DNA from: Amphiplicatus metriothermophilus
GTDB lineage: Bacteria > Pseudomonadota > Alphaproteobacteria > Caulobacterales > Parvularculaceae
Length of the DNA stretch: 64,000 nt
Direction of reading: 5' to 3'
Assembly (NCBI RefSeq): GCF_900199215.1
Contig: NZ_FZQA01000002.1
Location: forward strand, 261,501 to 325,500
This document shows positions 1 to 9,174 of this stretch, in pieces (within the stretch, counting starts at the first letter, position 1; every line of letters begins with the position of its first letter). The notes below the pieces were generated by a model that saw nothing but the letters and a program-made list of their open reading frames with translations, did no database searches and was not told the origin of the DNA. The translations under genes and the position numbers were made by a program.

Positions 1-420
1 ATGGGCCTGGTGGAGCTGACGGCGAACTATCTCGACGGCGCAGGCCGGGACGCCTCGCGGCATCTGTCGCGCTCGGCCGCGCTCGCCTACGCCAGCGCGT
101 CGATGCAGCTCACCACCCTGCTGATGCAGATCGCCTCATGGCTTCTGGTGCTGCGCGCGGTGCGCGAAGGGGAGATGACGCTCGCCGAGGCCCGGGACGA
201 GAAATACCGCCTGCCGCAGCGAAGCCTGCCCCTGGGCGACATGCGCGAGCTGGGCCTGCCGGAAGAGCTCATGACGCTCGCCGAACAAAGCAGCCAGCTA
301 TATGCGCGGATCGCGCGGATCGATGCGGAGATATTCGGCGACGATCGCGCGCCGGCGCGCGTGCGCGACGCGGCCGCCCAGCAGCGCGCGCTGTTCGACG
401 CCTTCGGTCAAAAGCTCTAG
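1..420 (+). CDS. rcdA: RcdA-like regulator of CtrA degradation (DUF1465), probably 5'-truncated by the window edge
   Basis: DUF1465 protein, the family of Caulobacter RcdA, an adaptor that helps deliver CtrA and other substrates to ClpXP at the cell pole. The visible 139 residues contain the family core: the ALAYASASMQLTT segment, a helix MQIASWLLVLRAV and the acidic EGEMTLAEA stretch. RcdA proteins usually carry about 25-30 more N-terminal residues, so the ATG at position 1 is probably internal and the true start lies outside the window. The tail after residue 90 is helical and charged. It is convergent with rpmE, 28 bases away. The family assignment is firm; the adaptor role is inferred from the Caulobacter protein and strengthened by the PopA-like gene at 42.5-43.9 kb. 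Confidence 0.83.
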   Translation: MGLVELTANYLDGAGRDASRHLSRSAALAYASASMQLTTLLMQIASWLLVLRAVREGEMTLAEARDEKYRLPQRSLPLGDMRELGLPEELMTLAEQSSQLYARIARIDAEIFGDDRAPARVRDAAAQQRALFDAFGQKL

Positions 421-448
421 GCGGACGCCAGCGGCGCGCGTTCGACCC

Positions 449-679
449 TCACGACTTTTTGGTCAGGCCGAACTTGCCGAATTTCTGGTTGAATTTCGAC
501 ACGCGCCCGCGGTCGGCGACATGTTGCGGGCCGCCCGTCCACGCCGGATGGCTGTTCGGGTCGATGTCGAGATGCAGGCTCGCGCCCGGCTCGCCATAGG
601 TCGAGCGCGTTTCGAAGGTCGTCCCGTCGGTCATGACGACCTTGATCGGGTGATAGTCGGGATGGATGTCCTTCTTCAT
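449..679 (-). CDS. rpmE: 50S ribosomal protein L31
   Basis: A 76-residue L31 protein of the large ribosomal subunit. It begins [12 protein letters not shown] and has the typical [13 protein letters not shown] and [13 protein letters not shown] segments with a basic C-terminal tail ending FGLTKKS. It contains no cysteine, so it is the zinc-free form of L31. Length is normal for the alphaproteobacterial type. It is divergent from the paraoxonase-like gene, with 186 bases between the two starts, and convergent with rcdA. No clear terminator lies in the 28-base gap after its stop. Confidence 0.95.
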   Translation of the reverse strand: MKKDIHPDYHPIKVVMTDGTTFETRSTYGEPGASLHLDIDPNSHPAWTGGPQHVADRGRVSKFNQKFGKFGLTKKS

Positions 680-865
680 GGCCGGACCTTATGCGGAATC
701 TGCGGGGGGCGTTCGGAACGCGCGCCTATACGCGCTGCGCGGCTGAATGGCAAGTCCGCCCCGTCCCGAGGGTGGCGGCGATCGCCGCCGGTTGATATAC
801 CGCCGCGACGGCGCGCCGCAGCCGGACCTTCAAGGCGCGCCAGCGAGGCCGACAAGCGGCGCAGT

Positions 866-1915
866 ATGAAACGTGTTCTGTCAGTGTTCGGCCTCGCCGC
901 CGCGGTCGCCCTCGGCGCCTGGCTGGTTCATCGCGAGCGGAGTTTCGCCCCGGACGGGCTCGGCGCCGTTGAAGGCTTTCAGGCGTGCGCGCCGGTCTCG
1001 GGCGTGCCCGGTCCGGAAGATCTCCAGATCGACCCGGCGCGGCGGCGCATCTTCGTCTCGTCCTTCGACAGGAGCGCGCCGGAGCCCGGCGCGCGCGGCG
1101 CGATATATGTCTTTTCGCTGGACGATCCGCTGGCGGCGGACGCCTGGCGCGACCGCACCGGCGGCGTTCCCGAAATCTTCGAGCCTGTCGGGATCTATTT
1201 CTACGACGACGGCGAGACGCGCCGGCTGTTCGTCGCCAATGCGGCGGCCCGCGCCGTCGAGCTGTACGACGTGACGGCGGGCGGCGACCTTCGTCACCTC
1301 GAAACCTTCGTCGAGCGCCGCCTGACGAGCCCAAACGACGTCGCGGCGGTCGGGCCGCGCGCCTTCTATGTGACCAACGACGCCGCGCCGGGGCGGAACA
1401 GCGCGCTCGGCCGTCTCCATTATCTCCTGGGCGTCGCCTCGGGACTGATCCTGCATTTCGACGGGGTCGCATGGCGGGCGGGCGCCGAAGGTCTGCGTTT
1501 CGCGAACGGAATCGCGCTCAGCCCCGACGGCGGAAGGCTTTACGCGGCCGAGACTGCGGCCCGCGGCCTGCGCATCTATGATCGCGACGCGGCCACCGGC
1601 GCGCTCGCGCCCGTGATGTTCGCGCCGATGGGCGCGCCGGTGCGCAACATCAATATCGACGGAACCGGCGCGCTCTGGATCGCGGCGTCGAGACCGGCGC
1701 CGCGCGCGACCGACCGCGAACGGCGCGCCGGCGACGCGCGCTCTCTGGTGCTGCGTTATGACCACATGGCGGACCTGGCCGTATCGCCGAGACCGGTGTT
1801 CGTCGATGACGGGCGCGGGCTCGCCGCGCCCACCGCGGCGGCGCGGCTGGGCGACATCGTGGTCGTCGGCGGGGCGCTTGAACAAAAGTTCCTGATCTGC
1901 GACCTGCCTGCGTGA
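866..1915 (+). CDS. Paraoxonase/arylesterase-like six-bladed beta-propeller protein, membrane-anchored or secreted
   Basis: A 349-residue protein with an N-terminal hydrophobic stretch (residues 4-20) that may be a signal anchor, followed by a beta-propeller of the PON/SMP-30 type. Features aligning with paraoxonase calcium ligands are PED at 50-52, SPNDV at 155-159, FANGIA at 212-217 and NINID at 261-265. The residue matching the catalytic-calcium Asp of the PON DN pair looks like Arg260, so lactonase activity is uncertain. The ATG at 866 is chosen because the hydrophobic segment follows directly; the frame is open upstream but unlike the family. It could equally be called a gluconolactonase-family protein. 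thrC starts 47 bases after its stop. Confidence 0.75.
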   Translation: MKRVLSVFGLAAAVALGAWLVHRERSFAPDGLGAVEGFQACAPVSGVPGPEDLQIDPARRRIFVSSFDRSAPEPGARGAIYVFSLDDPLAADAWRDRTGGVPEIFEPVGIYFYDDGETRRLFVANAAARAVELYDVTAGGDLRHLETFVERRLTSPNDVAAVGPRAFYVTNDAAPGRNSALGRLHYLLGVASGLILHFDGVAWRAGAEGLRFANGIALSPDGGRLYAAETAARGLRIYDRDAATGALAPVMFAPMGAPVRNINIDGTGALWIAASRPAPRATDRERRAGDARSLVLRYDHMADLAVSPRPVFVDDGRGLAAPTAAARLGDIVVVGGALEQKFLICDLPA

Positions 1916-1962
1916 CGCTTTCGCGTATGATCGACCATTCGTCCCGACAGAGGTGCGCTGAC

Positions 1963-3372
1963 GTGCGTTATGTTTCCACGCGAGGAGAGGCCCCGGCCGT
2001 CGATTTCCGGGCGGCGCTGCTCGCCGCGCTCGCCCCTGACGGCGGGCTTTACCTGCCCGAGGCCTGGCCGCGCCATGGCGGCGATTTCATCGACCGGCTG
2101 AAAGGCGCCTCTTTCGCAGAGGCGGCGAGCCTGACGCTTTCGCCTTTCGTCGCGCCCTGGTTGTCGGGGGAGGAGACGCGCGCGATGGCCGCGAAAGCCT
2201 ATGGGGGATTCGCCGACCCGGCGGTCGCCCCGTTGCGGCGGATCGGCGAAGAGGACTGGCTGCTCGAGCTCTTCCACGGGCCCACGCTCGCCTTCAAGGA
2301 CGTCGCCATGCAGCTCCTCGGGCTGCTGTTCGAGCGGGCGCTGCGCGACGCCGGCGGGCGCGCGACCATCATCGGCGCGACGTCGGGCGACACGGGCGGG
2401 GCTGCGGTCGAGGCGTTCCGCGGGCGCGCCGGCGTCGAGGTCTTCATCCTGCATCCCGAGGGGCGCATCTCCGAAGTGCAGCGCCGTTTCATGACGACCG
2501 CCGACGATCCGAACATCTGCAATATAGCCGTAGACGGAACGTTCGACGACTGCCAGCGCGTGGTGAAGGAGATCTTCGCCGATTGCGACTTTTGCGCCCG
2601 CCATTCGGTGAGCGGGGTGAACTCCATCAACTGGGCGCGGCTGGCGATCCAGACCGTCTATTATTTCACGGCGATCGCGATGCTGCGCGCCGAGGGCGTC
2701 GAAGCGGCGCCGTCCTTCGTGGTGCCCACAGGCAATTTCGGCGACGTTTTCGCCGGCTACGCCGCCAAACGCATGGGCGCGCCTGTCGGGCGGCTGTGCG
2801 TCGCGGTCAACGAGAACGACATCATGCACCGCGCGCTGAGCCGGGGCCGGTACGCGCCGCGCGCCGTCACGCCGACCATATCCCCGTCGATGGACATTCA
2901 GATCGCCAGCAATTTCGAGCGGCTGCTGTTCGAAGCCTCAGGCCGCGACGCGGCGGCGATCCGCGATTTCATGCAAGCCTTCGCGAAAAAACGCGCGGGC
3001 GACATTCCCGCGGCGTGGCTCGATGAGATACGCGCCGATTTCATCTCGGAGCGGGCGAGCGAAGCTGAAACGTGCGAAGAGATCGCCCGGCTCCATAAGG
3101 CGTCCGGCGTTCTCGTCGATCCGCATACGGCCGTCGGCCTCGCCGCGATGCGCAAGGCGCGCGCGGACGGCCGGCTTTCCGGCCCGGTCGTCACGCTCGC
3201 TACGGCGCATCCGGCGAAGTTTCCCGACGCGGTCGAATCTGCGGCCGGCGCGCGCCCGCCGCTGCCCGCGCATGTCGGCGATCTGTTCGCGAAACCGGAA
3301 CGCTGCGAACGCGCGCCCGCTTCCGCCGACGCCGTCAAGGCGATGATAGAGCAGGCCGGGGGCGGGCGATGA
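1963..3372 (+). CDS. thrC: Threonine synthase
   Basis: PLP enzyme converting O-phosphohomoserine to threonine in the cytoplasm, last step of threonine synthesis. The protein has 469 residues; the PLP lysine is K112 in the FKDVAMQ motif, and the glycine-rich phosphate site is GATSGDTGGAA. The GTG at 1963 is preferred because it gives the family N-terminus MRYVSTRG and has AGAGG about nine bases upstream. A GTG at 1912 and an ATG at 1927 are in frame upstream, but the residues they add are unlike the family. The stop overlaps the next start as ATGA. thrB lies at 9.2-10.1 kb on the other strand; no homoserine dehydrogenase is in the window. Confidence 0.95.
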   Translation: MRYVSTRGEAPAVDFRAALLAALAPDGGLYLPEAWPRHGGDFIDRLKGASFAEAASLTLSPFVAPWLSGEETRAMAAKAYGGFADPAVAPLRRIGEEDWLLELFHGPTLAFKDVAMQLLGLLFERALRDAGGRATIIGATSGDTGGAAVEAFRGRAGVEVFILHPEGRISEVQRRFMTTADDPNICNIAVDGTFDDCQRVVKEIFADCDFCARHSVSGVNSINWARLAIQTVYYFTAIAMLRAEGVEAAPSFVVPTGNFGDVFAGYAAKRMGAPVGRLCVAVNENDIMHRALSRGRYAPRAVTPTISPSMDIQIASNFERLLFEASGRDAAAIRDFMQAFAKKRAGDIPAAWLDEIRADFISERASEAETCEEIARLHKASGVLVDPHTAVGLAAMRKARADGRLSGPVVTLATAHPAKFPDAVESAAGARPPLPAHVGDLFAKPERCERAPASADAVKAMIEQAGGGR

Positions 3373-4634
3373 CGCAGGTTTCCGTCCTTTCCAACGGCGT
3401 GCGGGTCGCGGTCGATCCCATGCCGGAGCTCGAATCGGCCGCGCTCGGCGTGTGGGCCGACGCCGGCGCGATGGACGAAGCGCCCGAGGAGAACGGCGTC
3501 GCGCATCTGCTCGAACACATGGCGTTCAAGGGCACGACGCGCCGCACGGCGCGGGCGATCGCCGAGGAGATCGAATCGGTCGGCGGCTATCTCAACGCGG
3601 CGACGAGCTATCAGCGTACGGGCTATTACGCGCGCGTCCTCAAGAACGACGTTCCGCTCGCGTTCGACATTCTCGCCGACATCCTGACCGACCCGCTTTT
3701 CGACGAGGGCGAGCTCGCCAAGGAGCGCGAGGTCGTTGCGCAGGAGATCGGCGAGGCGTGGGACTCGCCCGACGACGCCGTCATGGACATTCTGCAAGCG
3801 GAAGTTTACCGCGGCCAGCCTCTGGGCCGGCCCATCCTGGGTTCGCTCGAAACCGTGCGCAGTCATGATCGCGCGCGGCTCAGATCGTTCATGGACCGGC
3901 TCTACGGGCCGGAAAATCTCGTCGTCGCCGCGGCCGGCGCGGTCGATCCGGACCGGTTCCTCGCGCTCGTCGAGCGGCATTTCGCAGAACTCAAGGCGCC
4001 CGCGCCGCGCCCGGCGCGGGCCAAGCCGGCCTATACGGGCGGGGCGCGGCGCGACGCCCGCGATATCGAACAGATTCATCTCGCCGTCGCCTTTCCCGGC
4101 GTCTCAGTCCGACATGAGGATTATTTCGCGACGCGCGTTTTCGCCGAAGCGTTCGGCGGCGGGATGGCGTCGCGTCTGTTCCAGGTCATCCGCGAAGAGC
4201 GCGGGCTTGCTTATTCCGTATACGCCTACGCCGACTGTTACGACGACACGGGCGTCGTCGGGGCGTATGCCGGCGCCGATCCGGCGCAGGCCGAGACGAT
4301 CCTCAAGCTCATGCGCGGCGAGCTTGAAAAGGCGGCGGAGTCCTTCAGCGAGGCGGAAGCGGCGCGGGCGCGCGCCATGCTCAAATCGACCCTGCTGATG
4401 GGGCTTGAAAGCCCCATGAACCGCATCGAAGCGGCGGCGGCGCATCTGTTCGCCTATGGCCGCATCGTTCCGCCGGACGAGCTGCGCGCGCGCATCGAGG
4501 CGACGACGGCGGCGGACATGCGCCGCTGCGCCGGCCGGGCCCTTGAGGCGGGGCCGCCTTCGCTCGCCGCCGTCGGCCCCGGCGATTTCGCCCGGCTCGC
4601 CGCCGCGATCGGCGCGCCGCTTTCCAGCAGTTGA
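3369..4634 (+). CDS. M16 family zinc metallopeptidase (mitochondrial-processing-peptidase-like)
   Basis: A 421-residue M16B peptidase related to the beta subunit of mitochondrial processing peptidase. The inverted zinc motif HLLEH is at residues 46-50 and the third ligand, in the VVAQEIGE segment, is E126. The C-terminal half carries the second M16 domain with the conserved RxxxGLAYSVYA stretch, so the protein has both halves in one chain. No signal peptide is seen; a cytoplasmic role is likely. Its ATG overlaps the thrC stop by four bases, so the two are translationally coupled, an arrangement common in Alphaproteobacteria. The substrate is unknown. Confidence 0.9.
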   Translation: MTQVSVLSNGVRVAVDPMPELESAALGVWADAGAMDEAPEENGVAHLLEHMAFKGTTRRTARAIAEEIESVGGYLNAATSYQRTGYYARVLKNDVPLAFDILADILTDPLFDEGELAKEREVVAQEIGEAWDSPDDAVMDILQAEVYRGQPLGRPILGSLETVRSHDRARLRSFMDRLYGPENLVVAAAGAVDPDRFLALVERHFAELKAPAPRPARAKPAYTGGARRDARDIEQIHLAVAFPGVSVRHEDYFATRVFAEAFGGGMASRLFQVIREERGLAYSVYAYADCYDDTGVVGAYAGADPAQAETILKLMRGELEKAAESFSEAEAARARAMLKSTLLMGLESPMNRIEAAAAHLFAYGRIVPPDELRARIEATTAADMRRCAGRALEAGPPSLAAVGPGDFARLAAAIGAPLSSS

Positions 4635-4695
4635 CGAACGCGCCTGGAGTCGCGCCAATAGGGCAGCGTCAACCCGGCGAGAGCGGCCGCGCCTG

Positions 4696-5316
4696 ATGGT
4701 GCTTCTCGACATCGCCATGAAGCCGCCTGACGGCCCCATGCTCGTGCGCGATCCTGTCGCGCTGCGCGTCGCCGAGTATGCCGATTATTCAGGCTGGACC
4801 GATCTGCGCCGCGAGAGCCGGGCCCATCTGGCGCGCTGGGAGCCGGCCTGGACGGAGGCGGACCTGACTCCGGCGGCGTTTCGCGCCAGGGTTCGAAATC
4901 AATGGCGCGACATCCGCCGCGGGCGCGCGTTGCCGCTCCTGATATGCAGGCGCGAGGACGGAACGCTCGTGGGCGGAATCGATCTTTCCAAAATTCGCTA
5001 TGGCGCGGCGCGAGCGGCCAGCGTCGGCTACTGGATCGGCGCGCCGTATCTGCGCCGCGGCTATGCGCGCGCGGCGCTCGAAGCCGTTCTCGATCATGCT
5101 TTTGAAACGATGCGCCTCAACCGCATCGAAGCCGCCTGCCAGCCCGAGAACGCCCCTTCGCGCGCGCTGCTGGAAAAATGCGGATTCCAGCGGGAGGGTT
5201 ATGCGCGCGCTTATCTGAAGATCAACGAGGCGTGGCGAGACCATCTCCTGTACGCCGCGATCGCTGCGGATCGCGCGCGCCGGCGCGAACATTGCAGCGT
5301 CATGGAAATGCGTTAG
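4696..5316 (+). CDS. GNAT N-acetyltransferase, RimJ/RimL-like
   Basis: A 206-residue acetyltransferase of the RimJ type, which acetylates protein N-termini or small amines with acetyl-CoA. The fold signatures are visible: VGYWIGAPYLRRGYARAA (the acetyl-CoA pyrophosphate loop) and the ENAPSRALLEKCGFQREGYAR segment typical of ribosomal-protein acetyltransferases. The start is uncertain: the ATG at 4696 is used, and ATGs at 4717 and 4738 are alternatives; none has a strong ribosome-binding site. It lies 61 bases downstream of the M16 gene on the same strand, probably in the thrC operon. The substrate cannot be told from the sequence. Confidence 0.85.
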   Translation: MVLLDIAMKPPDGPMLVRDPVALRVAEYADYSGWTDLRRESRAHLARWEPAWTEADLTPAAFRARVRNQWRDIRRGRALPLLICRREDGTLVGGIDLSKIRYGAARAASVGYWIGAPYLRRGYARAALEAVLDHAFETMRLNRIEAACQPENAPSRALLEKCGFQREGYARAYLKINEAWRDHLLYAAIAADRARRREHCSVMEMR

Positions 5317-5501
5317 GCGCGGGGCGAATCGATTCGGGACTTGCGCGATGGAGTCCGCCGCGAAACAATATAACAAAACCGGGCGCGGCGACGCGGGAGA
5401 GGCGGCGTCGCGCGACCGCCTGATGCGATTTTGCGTGAAAGCGCGCCGGCGCAGGCCGGGGCTGAAGGGAGCGGTGTCGCTGCAAGGGGTTTGGGGCGAG
5501 G

Positions 5502-7493
5502 ATGATTGCTAACGTGCTTGTCGCCGTCAGCGGCGGTCCGACCGCCGGGTTCGCGGGCATGGCGGGTCTGGGAGAGGGCGCGATCGCCGGCGCTTTCGTG
5601 GTCGGCGCGGCGTTTCTGGCGGGCTACGCCGTGTTTCGACGCAGCGCCGCCGCCGCCTGCGCGCTCGCCATGGTGGTCTTCGCCGGCGCGCTGGAGTTCG
5701 CCTGGCTCGGCCTGTCGCCGGCCGCGCCGCCGGCGGCGATGGTGCTGCTGCAGGGGCTTTTCGCCGCTGCGGCGATTCTCTTCCTTTCCACGACCGTGCG
5801 CGCGGCGCGGGACAATGCGCTGCTCGGCGGATTGATGTTCGCCGGCGCGCTGGTTTTGGCGGGGCTCGGGATCATCAATCTGGTCGGGCGCGGCGATGCG
5901 AGCGGGCTCATGCGCTTCGGGCTCGCGGGCGTCGGCGTTTTCGCCGTCGCGCTCGCGGTGTCTCAGGCGCTGCGCGATCCGGGCGCGCGTCTCGTGCTGC
6001 CGGGGGCGATCGTCGCGCTGGGCGCGGCCGCGCTCGCAGCGTTCGGCCCCGGCGCGAACACGCTCGCCCCGCACGCCCTGTTCGCGTTCGGCGTGCTCGC
6101 CGCCAGCATCGTCGCGCTCACCGACGGCGCGCCGGGAGGGCGCGCGCGCAACGTAGTCGCGGAGACGGGTTTGCGGGCTTTCGAAGCGGCGGACTCGATA
6201 GACGACCGTCGGCAGGAAGCAGCCGCGACATCCGGCGAAGGCGAGGGGCGCAGCCAGCCCCGCGACGAAGAAGACCTGCTGTTGTCTCAAACCCGGCTGG
6301 CGCAGGTGCTGGACTACGCCGGCGTGGCGGTCTGGGACTGGATGCCCGGGCGGACGCATCACAGCCGCGCGCTTGAGGCCGTCCTGGGCGCGAAGAACGG
6401 CGACGCGGCGGCGAATCTCGGCGATCCCGAAGCGATAGTCGGCTTCCTTCATCCTGACGACGCCGCGCTCTATCGCCGTACGGTGCTCGCGCGCGAGGAA
6501 GGCGACGGCGCGTTCGACGCCGTGCTGCGTCTGAAGAACGGGCGGCGCGCGCGCTTCCGCGGCGCGCGGGCCGTCGAGCCGTCGGGCGAGATCGAACGTC
6601 TCGTCGTCTTTATCGAGCAGATCGAGGAGCCGCCTGCGACGGCTGCGGAAAAGCGTCCGGCGAAGGACGCCGATCCCCTGGCCGCTTCGTTTTCCGATGC
6701 GCTCGCCAAGGGCGAAATCCAGGCCGATTTCCAGCCGATCGTCGACCTTGAAAGCGGCCGCGTCGCGGGTTTCGAAACGCTGGCGCGCTGGCGCGGCGGC
6801 GAGGACGGCGCGGAGAAAGCCGCGCCCGAAGCGCTGGTGCGCGCCGCCAACGCCGCCGGACGCGGCGGCGCGCTCGCCCGCTTCGCCTTGCGGGAGGCGG
6901 CCGCTTATCTCGCCGAGCAAAAGCGCGCGCTCGGCCGCGACGATCTTTTCGTCGCCTTCAACGCCTCGCTCGCGCAGCTCGACGACGCCTTCGCCGAAGA
7001 GCTGCGGGCGGTCATGGCCGAGCACGGCCTCGCCCCGAAATCGCTCGTGCTCGAGCTGACCGAGACCGAGGCGATTTCGGACAAGGCGGCCGCCACGCGC
7101 CTGTTCAAGGCGCTGAAGGAAGCGGGCGCCGCGCTCGCCTTCGACGATTTCGGCGCGGGCTTTTCCTCGCTCAGCAATCTGCGCGCCTTCGCGTTCGATT
7201 ATCTCAAGATCGACAAATCCTTCGTCGCCGGACTGGGCGCAGACGGCGGCGCCGACAAGATCGTGCGCGCCATGGCCGGCCTCGGCCGCGATCTCGGCAT
7301 GACGGTGATCGCCGAAGGGGTGGAGACGAAGGAAGCGGCCGACGCAGCCCGCGCGGCCGGATGCGCGCTCGGGCAGGGCTTCGCCCTCGGCGAGCCGGCG
7401 CCGAAAGCTCGCGCCGAAAACGCCGCGCCTGATCCGAAACGACCCGCAGCGGAAACGGGCCGAAGCCCGGCCTGGGCCGGCGATCTGCGATGA
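5502..7493 (+). CDS. Membrane-bound EAL-domain cyclic-di-GMP phosphodiesterase with a PAS-like domain
   Basis: A 663-residue protein. Residues 25-210 form about seven hydrophobic segments, 265-375 look like a PAS-type sensor (LDYAGVAVWDW ... FLHPDDAALYRR), and 395-635 are an EAL domain. Catalytic positions are all present: E425 in ETL (the EAL motif), N487, E518, DD at 548-549, K569, E605 and Q625, so it is predicted to hydrolyse c-di-GMP to pGpG. No GGDEF domain is present. It could affect the PopA-like c-di-GMP effector in this window, but that is inference. A 185-base gap separates it from the acetyltransferase, and it is convergent with the YqgE gene. Confidence 0.9.
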   Translation: MIANVLVAVSGGPTAGFAGMAGLGEGAIAGAFVVGAAFLAGYAVFRRSAAAACALAMVVFAGALEFAWLGLSPAAPPAAMVLLQGLFAAAAILFLSTTVRAARDNALLGGLMFAGALVLAGLGIINLVGRGDASGLMRFGLAGVGVFAVALAVSQALRDPGARLVLPGAIVALGAAALAAFGPGANTLAPHALFAFGVLAASIVALTDGAPGGRARNVVAETGLRAFEAADSIDDRRQEAAATSGEGEGRSQPRDEEDLLLSQTRLAQVLDYAGVAVWDWMPGRTHHSRALEAVLGAKNGDAAANLGDPEAIVGFLHPDDAALYRRTVLAREEGDGAFDAVLRLKNGRRARFRGARAVEPSGEIERLVVFIEQIEEPPATAAEKRPAKDADPLAASFSDALAKGEIQADFQPIVDLESGRVAGFETLARWRGGEDGAEKAAPEALVRAANAAGRGGALARFALREAAAYLAEQKRALGRDDLFVAFNASLAQLDDAFAEELRAVMAEHGLAPKSLVLELTETEAISDKAAATRLFKALKEAGAALAFDDFGAGFSSLSNLRAFAFDYLKIDKSFVAGLGADGGADKIVRAMAGLGRDLGMTVIAEGVETKEAADAARAAGCALGQGFALGEPAPKARAENAAPDPKRPAAETGRSPAWAGDLR

Positions 7494-7510
7494 CTTCTCT
7501 CCGCGTTGAG

Positions 7511-8146
7511 TTAATTCAGCGGCGCGTCGTCCGCGCGCGGCGACCACCATTCGGGCGACAGCTTGGCGGCGGTCACGCCAAGGCGCTCGAGCGCGGCGCG
7601 CCATGACGAAGCGGGATCGGCGGCGAACACGATGGACTCTTCGGCGTCGCCATGGACCCAGACGTTCATCGCGATCTCGTCTTCAAGCTGCCCCGGCCCC
7701 CAGCCCGCATAGCCGATCGCCACGAGGAACCGAGACGGCGGCGTTCGCTCCCGCCGCCGTCCGGCGATGTCGACCAGAATGTCGCGGGTCGCGGTCAGGC
7801 CGATCCCGGGCGCGATCTCGAGCGTCGTCTCCGTCCGATAGTCGAGGGTGTGCAGCACCACGCCCCGGTCAGTCTGCACCGGGCCGCCGAAAAAGACGAG
7901 TTCGCCCGCCGCGCCTTCGCGCGGATCGATCTCGAGCTGCTCGAGAAGATCGCCCAGTTCGACATTGGCCAACGGCTTGTTGACGATCACGCCCATGGCG
8001 TGGTCGGCGTCATGCGCGCACATGACGACCACCGACTGCTCGAAGCGCGGATCGGTCATGTTCGGCATCGCGATGAGAAGCCGTCCGGCGAGAAAGTCTC
8101 GCTCCTCGTCGCGGCGCTTTTCAGAAGATGTCTTCTCCCCGGCCAT
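7511..8146 (-). CDS. YqgE/AlgH family protein (DUF179)
   Basis: A 211-residue protein of the UPF0301/AlgH family. The conserved N-terminal block LAGRLLIAMPNMTDPRF and the GVIVNKPL loop are present, as are the GGPVQTDRGVVLH and YAGWGPGQLEDE blocks. The biochemical role is not settled in any organism; AlgH was linked to alginate regulation in Pseudomonas. The first 16 residues are charged and variable. It is divergent from the peroxiredoxin gene (123 bases between starts) and convergent with the EAL gene, with 17 bases between their ends. Confidence 0.93.
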   Translation of the reverse strand: MAGEKTSSEKRRDEERDFLAGRLLIAMPNMTDPRFEQSVVVMCAHDADHAMGVIVNKPLANVELGDLLEQLEIDPREGAAGELVFFGGPVQTDRGVVLHTLDYRTETTLEIAPGIGLTATRDILVDIAGRRRERTPPSRFLVAIGYAGWGPGQLEDEIAMNVWVHGDAEESIVFAADPASSWRAALERLGVTAAKLSPEWWSPRADDAPLN

Positions 8147-8269
8147 GTCTGGAAGCTAGGCCGCTCCCCCGGCGAACACAAGCCGGCGGCGGCCGGCCGG
8201 CGGCGCATGGACGCGGGCGCGCGCGCGTCCTATGTACGGTATCGCCGCTTGCAACCTGAAGGAGTTTCC

Positions 8270-8752
8270 ATGGCTATTTCCACCGGCGACAAGATACCCA
8301 ATGTGACGGTGATGCTTGCGACGCCCGACGGTCCGCAGAAGGCCGAAACGGCCGAGGTGCTGGGCAAGGGCAAGGTGGCGCTGTTTTCCGTTCCGGGCGC
8401 ATTCACGCCGACCTGTTCGGCCAAGCATCTGCCGGGATTCATCGAGAAAGCGGACGAGCTGAAGAAGAAGGGCGTCGAAAAGATCGTCTGCATGGCGGTC
8501 AACGACGCGTTCGTCATGAAGGCCTGGGCGGAGTCGCAAGGCGCGGCCGGCAAGATCGAGATGCTGTGCGACGGCAACGGCGAGTTCGCGCGCGCGCTCG
8601 GCCTGACCATGGACGGAACCGGCTTCGGCATGGGCGAGCGCTCGCAACGCTTTTCCGCCATCATCGACAACGGCGTCGTCACGGTGCTGAACGTCGAGGA
8701 GCCGGGCGCTTTCAAGGTGTCGAGCGCCGAGCATCTGCTTACGCAGCTCTAG
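8270..8752 (+). CDS. Peroxiredoxin, Prx5 type
   Basis: A 160-residue cytoplasmic peroxidase that reduces hydroperoxides. The active site PxxxTxxC reads P42..T46..C49, so C49 is the peroxidatic cysteine, and the flanking [14 protein letters not shown] block is typical of the Prx5/AHP family. The C-terminal half has the family block [17 protein letters not shown] good ribosome-binding site (GAAGGAG) precedes the ATG. The stop codon lies in the palindrome CTAG at 8749-8752, which also encodes the stop of rnhA on the other strand. Confidence 0.94.
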   Translation: MAISTGDKIPNVTVMLATPDGPQKAETAEVLGKGKVALFSVPGAFTPTCSAKHLPGFIEKADELKKKGVEKIVCMAVNDAFVMKAWAESQGAAGKIEMLCDGNGEFARALGLTMDGTGFGMGERSQRFSAIIDNGVVTVLNVEEPGAFKVSSAEHLLTQL

Positions 8753-9174
8753 ACTGCGACGGTCTCCAGCCCGCGCCGGGCGAGCGCGTCGGCGCGCTCG
8801 TTCCCGGCGTTTCCGGCATGGCCGCGCAGCCAGCGCCATTCCACCTCGCGACCGGCGAGGAGTTCGTCGAGCGCCAGCCACAAATCCTGATTCTTTACGG
8901 GCTTCCTGTCGGCGGTTTTCCAGCCGTTGCGCTTCCAGCGGCTCATCCAGTCGGCGACGCCGTTCTTGAGATACTGGCTGTCCGTGTAGAGAACGACAGG
9001 CCCCGACGTCGCGCGCAGCGCTTCGATGGCGGCGGTCATCTCCATGCGGTTGTTGGTGGTCTCGGCCTCGCCGCCATAGAGTTCGCGCTCGCGGCCGTTC
9101 TCAAGGATCAGCGCGCCCCATCCGCCCGGTCCGGGATTTCCCGCGCAGGCGCCGTCGGTGTAGATTTCGATCAT
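8749..9174 (-). CDS. rnhA: Ribonuclease HI
   Basis: A 141-residue RNase H1 that cleaves RNA in RNA-DNA hybrids. The catalytic carboxylates are D7 (IYTDGAC), E45 (NNRMEM), D65 (YTDSQY) and D129 (NERADALA), with the loop His119 in RGHAGN. Length is normal. Its ATG overlaps the thrB stop by four bases, so it is the last gene of an ispH-thrB-rnhA operon, an order frequent in Alphaproteobacteria. The 3' end overlaps that of the peroxiredoxin gene by four bases. Confidence 0.96.
   Translation of the reverse strand: MIEIYTDGACAGNPGPGGWGALILENGRERELYGGEAETTNNRMEMTAAIEALRATSGPVVLYTDSQYLKNGVADWMSRWKRNGWKTADRKPVKNQDLWLALDELLAGREVEWRWLRGHAGNAGNERADALARRGLETVAV

Noticed and set aside
302-865. N-terminal extension of the paraoxonase-like gene
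   Set aside because: The frame is open but overlaps rpmE on the other strand and does not resemble the family; the start at 866 precedes the hydrophobic segment.
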